Source: Shewanella profunda (GTDB taxonomy: Bacteria; Pseudomonadota; Gammaproteobacteria; Enterobacterales; Shewanellaceae). From it: DNA of 57,251 nucleotides. The notes below the pieces were generated by a model. The model worked only from the letters and a program-made list of their open reading frames with translations. It searched no databases and was not told where the DNA came from. A program made the translations under genes and the position numbers. Position 1 is the first letter of the stretch, and the number at the start of each line of letters is the position of its first letter. Where the stretch lies: assembly GCF_023283765.1 (NCBI RefSeq), contig NZ_JAKILG010000030.1, positions 1 to 57,251 of the forward strand. The letters run 5' to 3'. Shown one piece after another: positions 36,509 through 48,722 of the stretch.

Positions 36509-37864
36509 TTAACGTAGAACTAAATATAACATGCTCTTATCGCGTAGGATCTTCAGGGCAACGGCGCCTTCTTGATCTTTAAGTTGTGCTTTTAGTGTTT
36601 TTAGATCTTTGATTGCCGTGCGGTTAATTCCCACAATGATATCGCCTTTTTGTAAGCCACTCATTGCTGCGGGTGAACCTTGAGCAACATCAGCAATAGT
36701 AACGCCGCCCTTACTTGAGTTTTCTAAGGAGGCTCCTTGTAGCATTGGATGCACAGCTCCTGCCGCAGAATCGCTTGTTTGGCTTGCTTCACCTAAAGTG
36801 ACTTTAACTGTTTCCTTATCACCATCGCGAATGATCCCTAACTCTACTTTTGCACCAGCCCCCATAGTGGCGACCTTAGCACGCAGCTCTTGGAAGGACT
36901 TTATGCCTCGCCCATCGACACTTACAATAATGTCGCCCGCTTTTAGCCCTGCTTTTTCTGCAGCGCTACCTGCTGTGACTTCATTAATAAAACCACCGTG
37001 CTGCGTATCTAAACCAAAACCTTGGGCGAGTTGGCTATCGAGATCGCGGCCTGAAATTCCAAGCACACCACGGCGCACTTCACCATGCTCGGCAATTTGT
37101 GCAACTAAGTTTTTCACCATGTTGGCAGGGATAGCAAAACCAATACCGACGTTACCGCCGCCCGGCGCCACGATAGCCGTGTTAATACCAATCAATTCGC
37201 CGTTAAGATTAACGAGAGCACCACCAGAGTTACCGCTATTAATCGCCGCATCGGTTTGAATAAAGTTTTCAAGCATTTCAATCCCTAGGCCACTACGACC
37301 TAACGCACTGACAATGCCTGATGTGACAGTCTGCCCTAAACCGAAGGGGTTACCAATGGCAACGGCAAAGTCACCTACGCGTAAGTCATCAGAGTTTGAC
37401 GACTTAATGGCGACGAGATTTTTTGCCTCAATTTGCAACAGGGCAATATCAGACTCAGAGTCAGTACCAATTAACTTGGCTTTTACTTCACGGCCATCGT
37501 GTAGGCCAACTTGGATGTCATCCGCACCATCAATCACATGGTTATTGGTGACGATATAGCCTTTGTCTGCATCAATAATGACGCCGGAGCCTAAACCTCT
37601 AAAAGGACGTTCTTGAACTTGTTCTTGCGGCGCATTAGGGCCGAAGAAGTAACGGAAGACGTCAGGTACCCTTTGTTTAGAAACATGGGTCCCCGTCACA
37701 GCCACAGAAACCACCGCGGGAGTCGTGCGCTCAAGCATAGGCGCAAGACTTGGAATCGATTGTCCATCAACAGTTTGTGGAATAGCGGCCTGTGAGATAG
37801 CGGGCATCATAGTCAGGGTCGCGGCTAACATTGCGGCTGAAAGTACAGATAGTTTTGTTTTCAT
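36509..37864 (-). CDS. degQ: Periplasmic serine protease/chaperone DegQ (DegP type)
   Basis: A 451-residue protein with a signal peptide (ending SQAAI), a protease domain with His in TNNHVIDGAD, Asp in DSESDIALLQI and Ser in NSGNSGGALVN, and two PDZ domains (about 265-350 and 375-445). Two PDZ domains and a cleaved signal separate it from DegS. It degrades or refolds damaged envelope proteins. A sigma-E-like promoter lies upstream. Confidence 0.92.
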   Translation of the reverse strand: MKTKLSVLSAAMLAATLTMMPAISQAAIPQTVDGQSIPSLAPMLERTTPAVVSVAVTGTHVSKQRVPDVFRYFFGPNAPQEQVQERPFRGLGSGVIIDADKGYIVTNNHVIDGADDIQVGLHDGREVKAKLIGTDSESDIALLQIEAKNLVAIKSSNSDDLRVGDFAVAIGNPFGLGQTVTSGIVSALGRSGLGIEMLENFIQTDAAINSGNSGGALVNLNGELIGINTAIVAPGGGNVGIGFAIPANMVKNLVAQIAEHGEVRRGVLGISGRDLDSQLAQGFGLDTQHGGFINEVTAGSAAEKAGLKAGDIIVSVDGRGIKSFQELRAKVATMGAGAKVELGIIRDGDKETVKVTLGEASQTSDSAAGAVHPMLQGASLENSSKGGVTIADVAQGSPAAMSGLQKGDIIVGINRTAIKDLKTLKAQLKDQEGAVALKILRDKSMLYLVLR

Positions 37865-37970
37865 CTATTCATAACTCCAAATAAGGGTTCAAAGATCTGG
37901 CTTTAATGCGCTGTAATATGCGCTCCAGATCGAATCTGTATCGGTACTGGCTATTTGCCTAGGTAACCAT

Positions 37971-37999
37971 TCGGACACGCACCTATTTGAAAAAGTTCA
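37971..37999 (-). promoter_or_regulatory. Sigma-E-like promoter upstream of degQ
   Basis: On the minus strand, TGAACTT, 17 bases, TCCGA, compared with the consensus GGAACTT-N15/17-TCTGA. It sits about 107 bp before the degQ start, a reasonable leader. Envelope-stress control of degP/degQ by sigma-E is known in enterobacteria, so the match fits the gene. Confidence 0.45.
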
Positions 38000-38281
38000 T
38001 TAATATTAACAAAGGTTAATTTCGTTAAGCTGGTTTTATGAGCTTTTTCTGTTTGTTACTTAGGTGAAAGCTATGGTCGAAAGATGTACTTTTCAAGGGG
38101 AAAGGTGAATCAAATCTATAGACTTAATGGTTACCGCTTAACTCTATTTCAACCGTTTGTCTGCTCCCTTGCTGTTTTACGCATTGAAGACTATATCACA
38201 CCCAGTTTAAATATATCCTGGGTCATATTTGCCGTGCTAATATCGTCACAGTTTTATTAAAGGATAGAAGAGAATCAAACA

Positions 38282-39394
38282 GTGCCTCAGTTAAGCCCTT
38301 GGCAGCATTACCAAAAAGATCTTACTCGTGATGGTTTTTCCCATGATCCGGCCCAAGAAGTGGCGGTTAAGGCATTGCAACGTGTATATGAGGACTTAAC
38401 CACAGCCGAAGCAGATACTTCTATCGTCGGTAAATTGTTTACGGCTTTAGGTCTAAAATCCGCTCCTGTGGGCACAAAAGGACTCTATCTTTGGGGCGGC
38501 GTTGGCCGTGGTAAAACCTATTTGATGGACACGTTTTTTGATGCACTGCCTAGCGATAAAAAACTCCGAGCTCACTTCCACCGTTTTATGCACCAGTTGC
38601 ATTTAGATCTGGATGAGCTTAAGGGCGTTCGTGATCCATTGATCGTCATTGCCAAACAGATGGCCGCTAAATATCGAGTGATTTGTTTTGACGAGTTTTT
38701 CGTTTCCGATATTACCGACGCTATGCTACTAGGCACTTTATTCCAAGCATTATTTAAAGAAGGAGTTGTATTAGTCGCGACGTCGAATATTATTCCCGAT
38801 GATCTATATAAAAATGGCTTACAGCGTGCCCGTTTCCTGCCGGCAATCGCCTTGATCAATCAACATTGTGAAGTGCTTAATGTGGATTCTGGGATTGACT
38901 ATCGTTTACGCACGTTAGAGCAAGCGGAAATTTATCATTACCCGTTAGATGCACAGGCAGATAAAAATCTGCTGCATTACTTTTCCCAACTAGCCCCTGA
39001 GGCTGTGGTATCCACTGAAGCAATTGAAATTGAAGGGCGTGTCATTCCTATTCGCCAACAAGCACAAAGCGTGTTATTTATTGATTTCAGAGCTCTTTGT
39101 GATGGACCGCGTAGTCAACGCGATTATATGGAACTGGCACGGATTTATCATACTGTGCTTGTGAGTGGCATAGAACAAATGGGTGCATTTTTAACGGGTG
39201 ATGATATCGCTAGACGTTTTTTAGCTATGGTGGATGAGTTTTACGAGCGCAATGTGAAGCTCATTGTATCCGCTCAAGTGCCACTCGAAGATATCTACGC
39301 CGATGGTTTGCTTACTTTCGAATTTAGACGCTGCCGATCACGCCTTATTGAGATGCAATCCCACGATTATTTAAAAACAGAACACTTGCCGTAA
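38282..39394 (+). CDS. zapE: Cell division ATPase ZapE (AFG1-like)
   Basis: A 370-residue AAA-type ATPase of the AFG1/ZapE family with Walker A LWGGVGRGKTYL (about residue 66), Walker B VICFDEFFVSD (about residue 133), and the family stretch ATSNIIPDDLYKNGLQRARF. ZapE associates with the Z ring in E. coli. GTG start behind an AGGA/GAAGAGA region. It is divergent from degQ across a 417-bp gap that holds the degQ promoter. Confidence 0.9.
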   Translation: MPQLSPWQHYQKDLTRDGFSHDPAQEVAVKALQRVYEDLTTAEADTSIVGKLFTALGLKSAPVGTKGLYLWGGVGRGKTYLMDTFFDALPSDKKLRAHFHRFMHQLHLDLDELKGVRDPLIVIAKQMAAKYRVICFDEFFVSDITDAMLLGTLFQALFKEGVVLVATSNIIPDDLYKNGLQRARFLPAIALINQHCEVLNVDSGIDYRLRTLEQAEIYHYPLDAQADKNLLHYFSQLAPEAVVSTEAIEIEGRVIPIRQQAQSVLFIDFRALCDGPRSQRDYMELARIYHTVLVSGIEQMGAFLTGDDIARRFLAMVDEFYERNVKLIVSAQVPLEDIYADGLLTFEFRRCRSRLIEMQSHDYLKTEHLP

Positions 39395-39682
39395 CCCTGT
39401 GGGCAAGTGTTTTGCGATCATTTTCGCCTTAAATCAACAGAGGCTTGTTAATCCTTAGGATGATGAGCCATGTTGAGCGAAATTTTATGATTTTTGTCAA
39501 AATATCAGGTGATTTTTAACTCAGCTTTGTCTATACTCCGCCACCTGCCCACGTTACTCCGCCAATTGGGCGGAAGTTGTAAGCCGAATTAAGTACTCGA
39601 AGGGGTACCGAAAGGCAATTTTGTGTTGTTTGCAAATGCAAGCGGCATGTGAGACAGAAATTAACTTTGGGTTTTTGTAATA

Positions 39683-40111
39683 ATGAAGACTTTTACTGCT
39701 ACACCAGAAACTGTAACTCGTGACTGGTTCGTCGTTGATGCCGACGGCAAAACTTTAGGTCGTATCGCTACTGAAATTGCTACCCGTTTACGTGGAAAGC
39801 ATAAGCCAGAATACACTCCTCATGTTGACACCGGTGATTACATCATCGTTATCAACGCTGAAAAAGTGACTGTTACTGGTAACAAAGCGAAAGGCAAAAC
39901 GTACTACTCGCATTCAGGCTTCCCTGGTGGCATTAAGCAAATCAGCTTTGAAAAGCTGCAAGCGCATAAGCCAGAAATGATCATCGAGAAGGCAGTTAAG
40001 GGTATGTTACCAAAAGGTCCTCTGGGCCGTGCCATGTTCCGTAAACTGAAAGTTTACGCTGGCGCAGAACATAACCACGCTGCACAACAACCTCAAGTTC
40101 TTGATATCTAA
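39683..40111 (+). CDS. rplM: 50S ribosomal protein L13
   Basis: A 142-residue protein; [29 protein letters not shown] and [15 protein letters not shown] are diagnostic. It forms an operon with rpsI 14 bases later. The leader of about 140 bases carries a TATACT -10-like box at 39532-39537 and a CCGCC..GGCGG hairpin just after it, a likely place for autoregulation. Confidence 0.97.
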
Positions 40112-40125
40112 ACGGGATTAAGCAA

Positions 40126-40518
40126 ATGGCTGCAACTCAGTACTACGGCACTGGCCGTCGCAAAACCTCTACAGCTCGCGTATTCGCTAAAGCTGGTAGT
40201 GGCAACATCGTTGTAAATCAACGTCCTTTGGATCAGTATTTTGGTCGTGAAACTGCTCGTATGGTTGTTCGTCAACCTTTAGAGTTAGTTGAAATGACTG
40301 ATAAGCTGGACATCTATGTAACTGTTAAAGGCGGTGGTATCACTGGCCAAGCAGGCGCAATCCGTCACGGTATTACTCGTGCTCTGATGCAATTAGATGA
40401 AGCGCTGCGTCCATCGTTACGTTCTGCTGGTTTCGTTACCCGTGACGCTCGTAAAGTTGAGCGTAAGAAAGTGGGTCTACGTAAAGCACGTCGTAAGCCA
40501 CAATTCTCTAAACGTTAA
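40126..40518 (+). CDS. rpsI: 30S ribosomal protein S9
   Basis: A 130-residue protein; starts with [15 protein letters not shown] and ends [17 protein letters not shown], the basic tail that reaches the ribosomal P site. Operon partner of rplM. Confidence 0.97.
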
Positions 40519-40535
40519 TTCGTTTTCGGAATATC

Positions 40536-40563
40536 AAAAAACCCAGCCTATGCTGGGTTTTTT
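40536..40563 (+). terminator. Terminator after rpsI
   Basis: AAAAAACCCAGC-CTAT-GCTGGGTTTTTT. Confidence 0.9.
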
Positions 40564-40624
40564 ATTGCTTGAAATTGGCTATGCTCATAAAAATAAAGAG
40601 TTAGGTTGAATTTGAGAGGGAAAA

Positions 40625-40813
40625 ATGACATTTCAATTATTTATGCTTGCGATTGCATTGGTGTTAATTTTAGAAGGCGCAGGCCCACTATTATTTCCCA
40701 ATAAATGGCGTCGTTATTTGAGCGAGCTTTCTAATCAAAATCAGCAAGTTTTACGCAGAATGGGCGGTGCTTTGGTTACTGCTGGCGTGGTCATCTTGAT
40801 TGTTTTTTCATAA
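40625..40813 (+). CDS. DUF2065 small membrane protein
   Basis: A 62-residue protein with two hydrophobic segments (QLFMLAIALVLILEGAGPLLF and GGALVTAGVVILIVFS) joined by a basic loop (PNKWRRYLSELSNQ). This is the YjeT/DUF2065 family, normally found just upstream of purA as here. The function is unknown. RBS GAGGG seven bases before the ATG. Confidence 0.85.
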   Translation: MTFQLFMLAIALVLILEGAGPLLFPNKWRRYLSELSNQNQQVLRRMGGALVTAGVVILIVFS

Positions 40814-40846
40814 ATGGCTTGCAACTTGGCCCCAAAAATCTGCTAG

Positions 40847-42175
<1,329 letters not shown>

Positions 42176-42180
42176 GATTT

Positions 42181-42206
42181 AAAAGGCCGTGTTTCACGGC
42201 CTTTTT
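42181..42206 (+). terminator. Terminator after purA
   Basis: AAAAGGCCGTG-TTT-CACGGCCTTTT followed by T. Confidence 0.88.
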
Positions 42207-42319
42207 CTCCCACAGTCCTCTTTTCCCTGTCCATGTTTGCGGTTGAAATTCGTCTCAAGCTCAAGAAATAGGTTATACTGCCGATGCAAGTATTCACCCT
42301 ATTGTCATTGAGAGTCTTT

Positions 42320-42940
42320 ATGCTACGTGTTGCCTTAGTTGCGCTACTACCCTTAGTATCTTCAATGTGTTTTGCGCAAACGCAGGCTGTGGATATTTAC
42401 AGCCAAGATCAATTGCTTGAGTTGATCCGTAGCAATCAATACTTAGCTAAAGTGAAGCGTGATGATTGCCAGTTAGTTCAAGATATTGAGGCGCGTGCTG
42501 AGGTTTTGAAACAGCCTCTGTATCAATTTCTATGGGGCGAAATGCTTAACCATGGAACTTGTGTTAAGGCAAATCCTACTAAGGGAATGCGCTTGTTACA
42601 TGAGTCGGTTGAACAAGGTAGCCCTGAGGCTATGGTAAAACTTGCCGAGTATTATCAGAGTGGTAAATTTGTTATTCGCAATAAGGACCGAGCAGTCAAC
42701 TATTTGTTACCTGCGGCCGCAAGCGGTGATTTACCTGCTCGTATGATGTTAGTCCGTTTATATGGTGAAGGTTATGGTAGTCCTCGGGATTACGAAATGG
42801 CCTATCACTGGTTATATAACGATGTATTTGTGGATGAGGCTACCAAGAAAACAGCCTTATCTTTACTGCAGGTGTTAGCAGCTAAAATGCCCCCCAGTTC
42901 AGTGGCGCGGGCCCAGCAAGAGCAGTTGCGAAACCGTTAA
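42320..42940 (+). CDS. Exported Sel1-like repeat protein
   Basis: About 206 residues with a signal peptide (LRVALVALLPLVSSMCFAQ) and two to three Sel1-type helical repeats (GMRLLHESVEQGSPEAMVKLAEYYQSG, AVNYLLPAAASGDLPARMMLVRLYGEG, AYHWLYNDVF). Such proteins scaffold other proteins in the periplasm; the partner is unknown. The ATG at 42320 gives a normal signal; one 36 bases earlier is also in frame. It precedes rnr by 40 bp. Confidence 0.75.
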   Translation: MLRVALVALLPLVSSMCFAQTQAVDIYSQDQLLELIRSNQYLAKVKRDDCQLVQDIEARAEVLKQPLYQFLWGEMLNHGTCVKANPTKGMRLLHESVEQGSPEAMVKLAEYYQSGKFVIRNKDRAVNYLLPAAASGDLPARMMLVRLYGEGYGSPRDYEMAYHWLYNDVFVDEATKKTALSLLQVLAAKMPPSSVARAQQEQLRNR

Positions 42941-42980
42941 GATGGTCTCTGAAAGCAGAGACACACTATTTGGATATTGA

Positions 42981-45392
42981 ATGATAAAAGACCCTCATTT
43001 TGAGCGTGAACAGGATAAGTACGAAAACCCTATCCCAAGCCGTGAGTATATTATCGAGTACTTGCGTTCTCAAAAATCACCCATCACTCGTGACAGCATT
43101 GCCGCAGCGTTAAACATTCACGAGGAAGAGCAGCTAGAAGCCTTGCGCCGTCGCTTACGTGCGATGGAACGCGATGGCGAACTGGTGTTCACCCGCGGAC
43201 AAAGCTATGGTTTACCAGAGAAGATGGACTTAATTTCCGGCATCGTTCTTGGGCATAGGGAAGGCTACGGTTTTTTCAAACCCGATGAAGGTGGCGATGA
43301 TTTATTTATCTCCAACCGCGATATGCTGATGTATTTCCACGGTGATAAAGTACTGGCACAAAAGGCGGGTCTGGATCGTCGTGGTCGCCGCGAAGCACGT
43401 ATCGTGCGTCTAATCCAGCCACGGAGTGCTGCTATTGTTGGCCGTTACCATGTGGATAGCGGTATGGCATTTGTGATTGCCGATGATAAACGCATTACCC
43501 AAGAGATTTTAGTCGCGAATGAAGATCGCAACGGTGCCCGTCAAGGTGATGTGGTGGTTGTAGAACTTACTCGCCGCCCAGGTCGTTTCGTTAAGGCCGC
43601 AGGTAAAGTAACTGAAGTGCTCGGTAAGCAAATGGCGCCGGGGATGGAAATCGAAATCGCCCTGCGTAACTATGACTTGCCCCATACTTGGTCACCTGTG
43701 ATCGAGAAGAAACTGCGTCGTATCCCCGATGAAGTGACCGACGCCGATAAAGTTGGTCGTGTTGATTTACGTCATCTGCCATTAGTGACTATCGACGGTG
43801 AAGACGCCCGCGATTTTGACGATGCCGTGTATGCGGAGAAAAAAGCGGGTGGTGGCTGGCGTTTATGGGTCGCGATTGCGGACGTCAGTTATTATGTTCG
43901 CACCGATTCAGCCTTAGATACCGAAGCGCGTGCCCGTGGTAACTCAGTGTATTTCCCGTCGCAAGTGATCCCTATGCTACCGGAGAAAATCTCCAATGGC
44001 CTATGTTCGCTTAATCCTCAGGTCGACCGTTTATGTATGGTCGCCGAGATGATGGTATCGGCTAAAGGTAAGTTGTCGGGTTATAAGTTTTATCCCGCAG
44101 TGATGTATTCCCATGCCCGTTTCACTTATACCCAAGTGGCGGCTATGTTAGAAGGCGGCCCGATTGCGCCTGAGCATGAGGCCCTGTTCCCGCATCTACA
44201 ATGTTTACAGTCATTGTACTTAGCGCTGGATGAACAAAGAGCCGAGCGTGGGGCGATAGCCTTTGAGACCATGGAAACCCAGTTCATTTTCAATGAGCAG
44301 CGCAAGATTGAAAAAATCGTGCCGCGTGGCCGCAATCAAGCCCATAAAATTATTGAAGAATGTATGATCTTGGCTAACGTTTCAGCTGCTAAATTTGTGA
44401 AAAAACACAAAGGTGAAGTGCTGTATCGTGTTCACGAGGCTCCTTCTGAGCAGAAGTTAGCGAATTTTAAAGAGTTTTTAGCAGAGCGCGGTTTGACTAT
44501 GACCGGTGGCCTAGAGCCAACGCCGTCTGATTATCAAGGTGTAATGTTGCAAATTGCCGACCGTCCCGATGCTGAGCTTATCCAAGTGATGTTGCTGCGC
44601 TCTATGCGTCAGGCGATTTACACGCCGGATAACGAAGGTCACTTTGGTCTGGCCTTAGAAGAATACGCGCATTTTACCTCGCCTATTCGTCGCTATCCGG
44701 ATTTGGTCTTACATCGTGTGATCCGCTATTTACTGGCGAAAGAGCGCGGTGAAGCTACCGAAAAATGGACTCAAGATGGTGGCTATCACTATCAGCTTGA
44801 TGAGCTCGATCAATTAGGCGAAGAGTGTTCGACCACAGAACGTCGTGCCGATGAAGCAACTCGCGATGTCAGCGATTGGCTCAAGTGCGAGTTTATGCAA
44901 GATCACGTCGGCGATACCTTCGAAGCCGTGATTGCCTCAGTGACCAGTTTTGGTTTGTTCGTCCGCCTAAATGAGCTGTTTATCGATGGCTTAGTGCATA
45001 TCTCAAGCCTAGGTAGCGATTATTACCAGTTCGATCCAATGCGTCAGCGTCTTATCGGTGAGCACACTGGGCAAGTGTATCAAGTGGGCGATCCGGTGAC
45101 CGTTAAGGTCGCGGCAGTCAACTTAGATGACAGACAGATTGATTTGGTCATGCTTGGCGACGACGCCAAAGGTGGTAAACGTAAAGCGTCGACCAGCCGT
45201 GATAAGCCGATGACTGCCCGTGAGCGCGTTAATCGTGAAGGTGCTAAGCAAGGTAAAGCGGGTAAAACTGCGACATCCAGCACCAAGGCTGAAGCTGGCA
45301 AATCCAAACCTAAGGCTAAAGCCAAAAAAGCAGCAGTAAAAGATCCGGCTAAAAAGCCAAAGGCCGCGAAGCGGAGCACGAGAAAGAAGTAA
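42981..45392 (+). CDS. rnr: Exoribonuclease R
   Basis: An 803-residue protein: N-terminal winged helix ([20 protein letters not shown]), cold-shock domains, the RNB catalytic domain with [19 protein letters not shown] (metal-binding Asp residues, about 266-284), an S1 domain (about 645-730: [17 protein letters not shown]) and a Lys/Ala-rich tail of about 70 residues, as expected for RNase R and not RNase II. It degrades structured RNA 3' to 5'. rlmB starts right after its stop codon. Confidence 0.95.
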   Translation: MIKDPHFEREQDKYENPIPSREYIIEYLRSQKSPITRDSIAAALNIHEEEQLEALRRRLRAMERDGELVFTRGQSYGLPEKMDLISGIVLGHREGYGFFKPDEGGDDLFISNRDMLMYFHGDKVLAQKAGLDRRGRREARIVRLIQPRSAAIVGRYHVDSGMAFVIADDKRITQEILVANEDRNGARQGDVVVVELTRRPGRFVKAAGKVTEVLGKQMAPGMEIEIALRNYDLPHTWSPVIEKKLRRIPDEVTDADKVGRVDLRHLPLVTIDGEDARDFDDAVYAEKKAGGGWRLWVAIADVSYYVRTDSALDTEARARGNSVYFPSQVIPMLPEKISNGLCSLNPQVDRLCMVAEMMVSAKGKLSGYKFYPAVMYSHARFTYTQVAAMLEGGPIAPEHEALFPHLQCLQSLYLALDEQRAERGAIAFETMETQFIFNEQRKIEKIVPRGRNQAHKIIEECMILANVSAAKFVKKHKGEVLYRVHEAPSEQKLANFKEFLAERGLTMTGGLEPTPSDYQGVMLQIADRPDAELIQVMLLRSMRQAIYTPDNEGHFGLALEEYAHFTSPIRRYPDLVLHRVIRYLLAKERGEATEKWTQDGGYHYQLDELDQLGEECSTTERRADEATRDVSDWLKCEFMQDHVGDTFEAVIASVTSFGLFVRLNELFIDGLVHISSLGSDYYQFDPMRQRLIGEHTGQVYQVGDPVTVKVAAVNLDDRQIDLVMLGDDAKGGKRKASTSRDKPMTARERVNREGAKQGKAGKTATSSTKAEAGKSKPKAKAKKAAVKDPAKKPKAAKRSTRKK

Positions 45393-46133
45393 ATGAAAAA
45401 ACAAGATATTATTTTTGGGATCCACGCGGTTGAAGCGCTATTAAAACACAGTCCTGAGCGCATTATCGAATTATGGCTACTACAAGGTCGGGATGATGAG
45501 CGCTTAACTGTGCTGGCCAATCAGGCTAAGGCCTTTGGCACGACGATTCAAGTGTCTTCTCGTAAAGCCTTGGATGACAAAGCAGAAAGCAGCCAACATC
45601 AAGGTATAGTCGCGCGCGTTAAAGCGGCAAAAGTGTTGAACGAGCAAGATTTAGATGTGCTGCTTGCTAGCACTGAACAACCATTCCTGTTGATCTTGGA
45701 TGGCGTGACGGATCCCCATAACTTAGGCGCTTGCCTACGTAATGCCGATGCGGCTGGCGTGCAAGGTATTATCGTCCCTAAGGATAACTCGGTCGGCTTA
45801 ACGGCGACAGTGAGCAAAGTAGCCTGTGGTGCAGCAGAAACCGTGCCCTTATTCCAAGTCACTAACCTAGCGCGCACTATGCGCCACCTGCAGGATAAAG
45901 GTGTGTGGATTGTGGGCACGGCGGGCGAGGCGGATTGCGAGCTTTATCAAGCCGATCTTAAAGGGCCACTGGCGATTGCCATGGGGGCCGAAGATAAAGG
46001 CTTACGCCGTTTAAGCCGTGAGTCTTGCGATTCACTGATCTCTATCCCTATGGCGGGCAGTGTGTCGAGCCTGAACGTATCGGTTGCGACGGGGATTTGC
46101 TTATTTGAAGCTGTGCGTCAACGCCGCAGCTAA
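45393..46133 (+). CDS. rlmB: 23S rRNA 2'-O-methyltransferase RlmB
   Basis: A 246-residue SPOUT enzyme with an N-terminal substrate-binding domain ([23 protein letters not shown]) and the knot motifs [33 protein letters not shown] and [18 protein letters not shown]. It methylates G2251 in E. coli numbering. It directly follows rnr with no gap, the conserved rnr-rlmB pair. Confidence 0.95.
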   Translation: MKKQDIIFGIHAVEALLKHSPERIIELWLLQGRDDERLTVLANQAKAFGTTIQVSSRKALDDKAESSQHQGIVARVKAAKVLNEQDLDVLLASTEQPFLLILDGVTDPHNLGACLRNADAAGVQGIIVPKDNSVGLTATVSKVACGAAETVPLFQVTNLARTMRHLQDKGVWIVGTAGEADCELYQADLKGPLAIAMGAEDKGLRRLSRESCDSLISIPMAGSVSSLNVSVATGICLFEAVRQRRS

Positions 46134-46151
46134 TTCAAATTGCTCGTTATA

Positions 46152-46192
46152 AGCCAATAAAAAGACGGATATTTTCCGTCTTTTTATTGGCT
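46152..46192. terminator. 18-bp bidirectional terminator
   Basis: AGCCAATAAAAAGACGGA pairs perfectly with TCCGTCTTTTTATTGGCT around a 5-base loop, between the convergent rlmB and MFS genes. Confidence 0.88.
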
Positions 46193-46195
46193 GAT

Positions 46196-47650
46196 TTAAG
46201 TGGTTTTAGCTAAATCATTTGTCTCGCTGACTTGCTCATCAAGCGGCTCTATCGCCTCCATTTGTGAGGCGAAGGTTTGGGTTGGCTCAATATCGAAACT
46301 AAAAGCAAGTTGTTGCTCACCCTCCTCTTCGTGCTCATCACTGTTTACTGCATCGGCACCTAAATCTTGTTGATCCTCATCATTCTCCTCTGGATTCGGA
46401 GTCATGTGTTCCTGAATCGACTCGACATCAACCCGTGGATCGAGTGCTGCAGCCAGTGGAGAAGAGACTAAATCCCCCGTTGCCATAATGTAGTCTTGGG
46501 TGACATTCGTTTCCGTTTTTTGCAGTGAATTGACATAACGTAAGCGTAAAAAGAGCACTAAGGTGCAGGCAGACATAAAACCATACAGCATGTTGTTGCC
46601 TAACCACTGCATTAGGGTTGATGCGATAAGTGGACCGATACTGGCACCCAGACCAAAGGTGAGTAAGATTGTGGCTGACAAACCCACCCGTTCACTTTGT
46701 TCCACCCGAGAGTTAGCTAAGGCAGTTGCCAACGGGTAAAAGGTAAAGCCAAGGATCCCAAAAAGGAAAGTCATCACCAGTGAAATGACGGGATGATAGG
46801 GCGTGAGTGCAATACCTAAGGCTAGAATACCGAGTAGCACGCAGTTGATCCGAATAAGGCGACTGCGGGACATAATGTCGGATAGTTTCCCCATGGGCCA
46901 TTGTGCCAAAAGTCCGGCGAGAATAGTGGCAGTCATGTAGGTTGCGACTTTCTCTGGTGGTAATCCCAAATTACTGGCATAGGCGGGAGCTAGGCCATAA
47001 AAGGAGCCGACAATCATGCTGCCTATTGCAATTGTAGTGAGGGCTTGTGGGGCTTTTTTCCAATAATGGGTAATTTGCAGTGGCGCAGGGATCAGAGGCG
47101 CGGGATGAATTCGGCGAGTGAGTGAAATCGGTACAATACACAGGGCAAAACAAATTGCGATAAGCAGTAATGGCTCTAAACCCAGTTCGGGGTAAATACT
47201 GATGGCGCCTTGTCCGAGGATCAAGCCAAAGTAAGAGACTATCATGTAGCTCGCGAATACTGTGCCACGTTGGCTATTGTCCGCTTGTTCATTCAACCAG
47301 CTTTCAAGCACCATATATTGGCACATCATGCCCATGCCAACGATAAGCCTAAGTAGTATCCATATAAATAGATCATCGACAAGTGCATGGCACAGTGCCG
47401 ATGCCGCAACGATACCTGCACTTGCCACAAAGGCTCGAATATGGCCAACCTGAGCAATAAGTTTATGCCCTATCTTGGAGCCCGCGACAAGGCCGACGTA
47501 ATAGGCCGACATCATGCTACCAATCCAGAGTTGTGGAACATTGGCAACAGAGAGCCTAAGCCCTAAATAAGTGGTAAGTAAGCCACCAGCCAGCACAGTT
47601 AAGAGAGTTGTGCTATATAAAGAGGCGAAAGTGCGTAGCGGGTTTGCCAT
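46196..47650 (-). CDS. MFS transporter (YcaD type) with acidic C-terminal tail
   Basis: A 484-residue protein with 12 hydrophobic segments in the first 385 residues (GSMMSAYYVGLVAGSKIGHKL, MGMMCQYMVLESWLNEQA and AQWPMGKLSD match YcaD-like MFS proteins). Residues 400-484 form a hydrophilic, highly acidic tail rich in Asp/Glu (PNPEENDEDQQD, DEHEEEGEQQ), which is not usual for the family. The substrate is unknown. The 328 bases upstream (47651-47978) show no gene. Confidence 0.8.
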   Translation of the reverse strand: MANPLRTFASLYSTTLLTVLAGGLLTTYLGLRLSVANVPQLWIGSMMSAYYVGLVAGSKIGHKLIAQVGHIRAFVASAGIVAASALCHALVDDLFIWILLRLIVGMGMMCQYMVLESWLNEQADNSQRGTVFASYMIVSYFGLILGQGAISIYPELGLEPLLLIAICFALCIVPISLTRRIHPAPLIPAPLQITHYWKKAPQALTTIAIGSMIVGSFYGLAPAYASNLGLPPEKVATYMTATILAGLLAQWPMGKLSDIMSRSRLIRINCVLLGILALGIALTPYHPVISLVMTFLFGILGFTFYPLATALANSRVEQSERVGLSATILLTFGLGASIGPLIASTLMQWLGNNMLYGFMSACTLVLFLRLRYVNSLQKTETNVTQDYIMATGDLVSSPLAAALDPRVDVESIQEHMTPNPEENDEDQQDLGADAVNSDEHEEEGEQQLAFSFDIEPTQTFASQMEAIEPLDEQVSETNDLAKTT

Positions 47651-47978
47651 ATACTACTCCTAAGGCATGTTAACGTTCCGAGATTGAATTTTGTCCGCCT
47701 TGCAACGTGCTAAATCACTGCAAAAATAACCCTTAAACGTCAACACAGCTAAGAACGTAAACAAGATAATTCTTGGCTAGTATACCAGGGGTTGGTGTTT
47801 GTGGAGTGTGGCAAATTGTTGGGAATTATCGATTAATTTTTCGTTTTTGTGTATGGGTCACTAATTGTGACCATAGAAACATAAAAGGCACTTAAGATTA
47901 AAGTGAAATAACGGATGTATCTGCGCGAGGTGTTTGGGTTTAATCAAGGTTAATCGATGGATCGCTAATGCAACCAAT

Positions 47979-48722
47979 TTACCTAAAGGTATAGAGTAGA
48001 TTAAATGTCGTTATCGTATCGGTTTGCTGACTTCCTTCGGGAACCACTTCTGTGTATCTAATGTTCATTCCGATTTTAAATGCCCAATCCTGAAATACGA
48101 GGTTTTTGTAACTCATATCTAAAGTGAGGGTATTGTTATTTTCACCTACTTCGGCGGTGAGATCGGCATTGATACTCGTGTATTCCTGTAGCTTTTGAGA
48201 AAACTTAGCTGCTGTACGTAAAATTGCATCTTTCTCTGCGGCTGGATCCGGTACAGAAACAGACTCTGCCGGTAAGTTATAACGGTAACCTGGACCAATT
48301 TCGAGACTCAGTTTTGTTGTATAGTTGCTAATAGCATTAAAACCGTAACCACTTGAAAATGTTGATATCTGGGTATAGCTACCAAATTGATCCCACGTAA
48401 AGTCTCCACGGCCAAAAACATAACCCTTAGTAAGCTTATAGTTTGACTGTAATTGTAATTCGTATTTTTCTGAAGTGGTCTGGCTTTTTTCAGAAGCAAA
48501 GTAGGCTTTCAGTGTTGCTTCTTGTTTAGTTTGTTTCGCGTCGTAAATCAGTTGGGTTCGGCCATTAAAACTGCTCGATTCAGTATTACCCGTATTCAGC
48601 TGTAATCCCGCTTCGACCTCAGCCGTAAAATCGCTAGGAGGTTCCTGATAATCGGGAGGGACGAGCGCAAATGCTGGCATTGAGAGGCAAAATAAACAGA
48701 TAGGGGCGATAACTTTTAGCAT
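47979..48722 (-). CDS. DUF481 outer-membrane beta-barrel protein
   Basis: A 247-residue protein with a signal peptide (ending MPAFA) and repeated amphipathic strands (FTAEVEAGLQLNTGNTESSSFNGRT begins the DUF481 pattern). The last strand ends FNLLYTFR instead of a terminal Phe. DUF481 includes the YdiY-like salt-induced outer-membrane proteins; no substrate is known. Monocistronic. Confidence 0.8.
   Translation of the reverse strand: MLKVIAPICLFCLSMPAFALVPPDYQEPPSDFTAEVEAGLQLNTGNTESSSFNGRTQLIYDAKQTKQEATLKAYFASEKSQTTSEKYELQLQSNYKLTKGYVFGRGDFTWDQFGSYTQISTFSSGYGFNAISNYTTKLSLEIGPGYRYNLPAESVSVPDPAAEKDAILRTAAKFSQKLQEYTSINADLTAEVGENNNTLTLDMSYKNLVFQDWAFKIGMNIRYTEVVPEGSQQTDTITTFNLLYTFR

Noticed and set aside
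36798..37259. 153-codon open frame on the plus strand
   Set aside because: Antisense to the degQ PDZ and protease coding region; no ribosome site, no domain.
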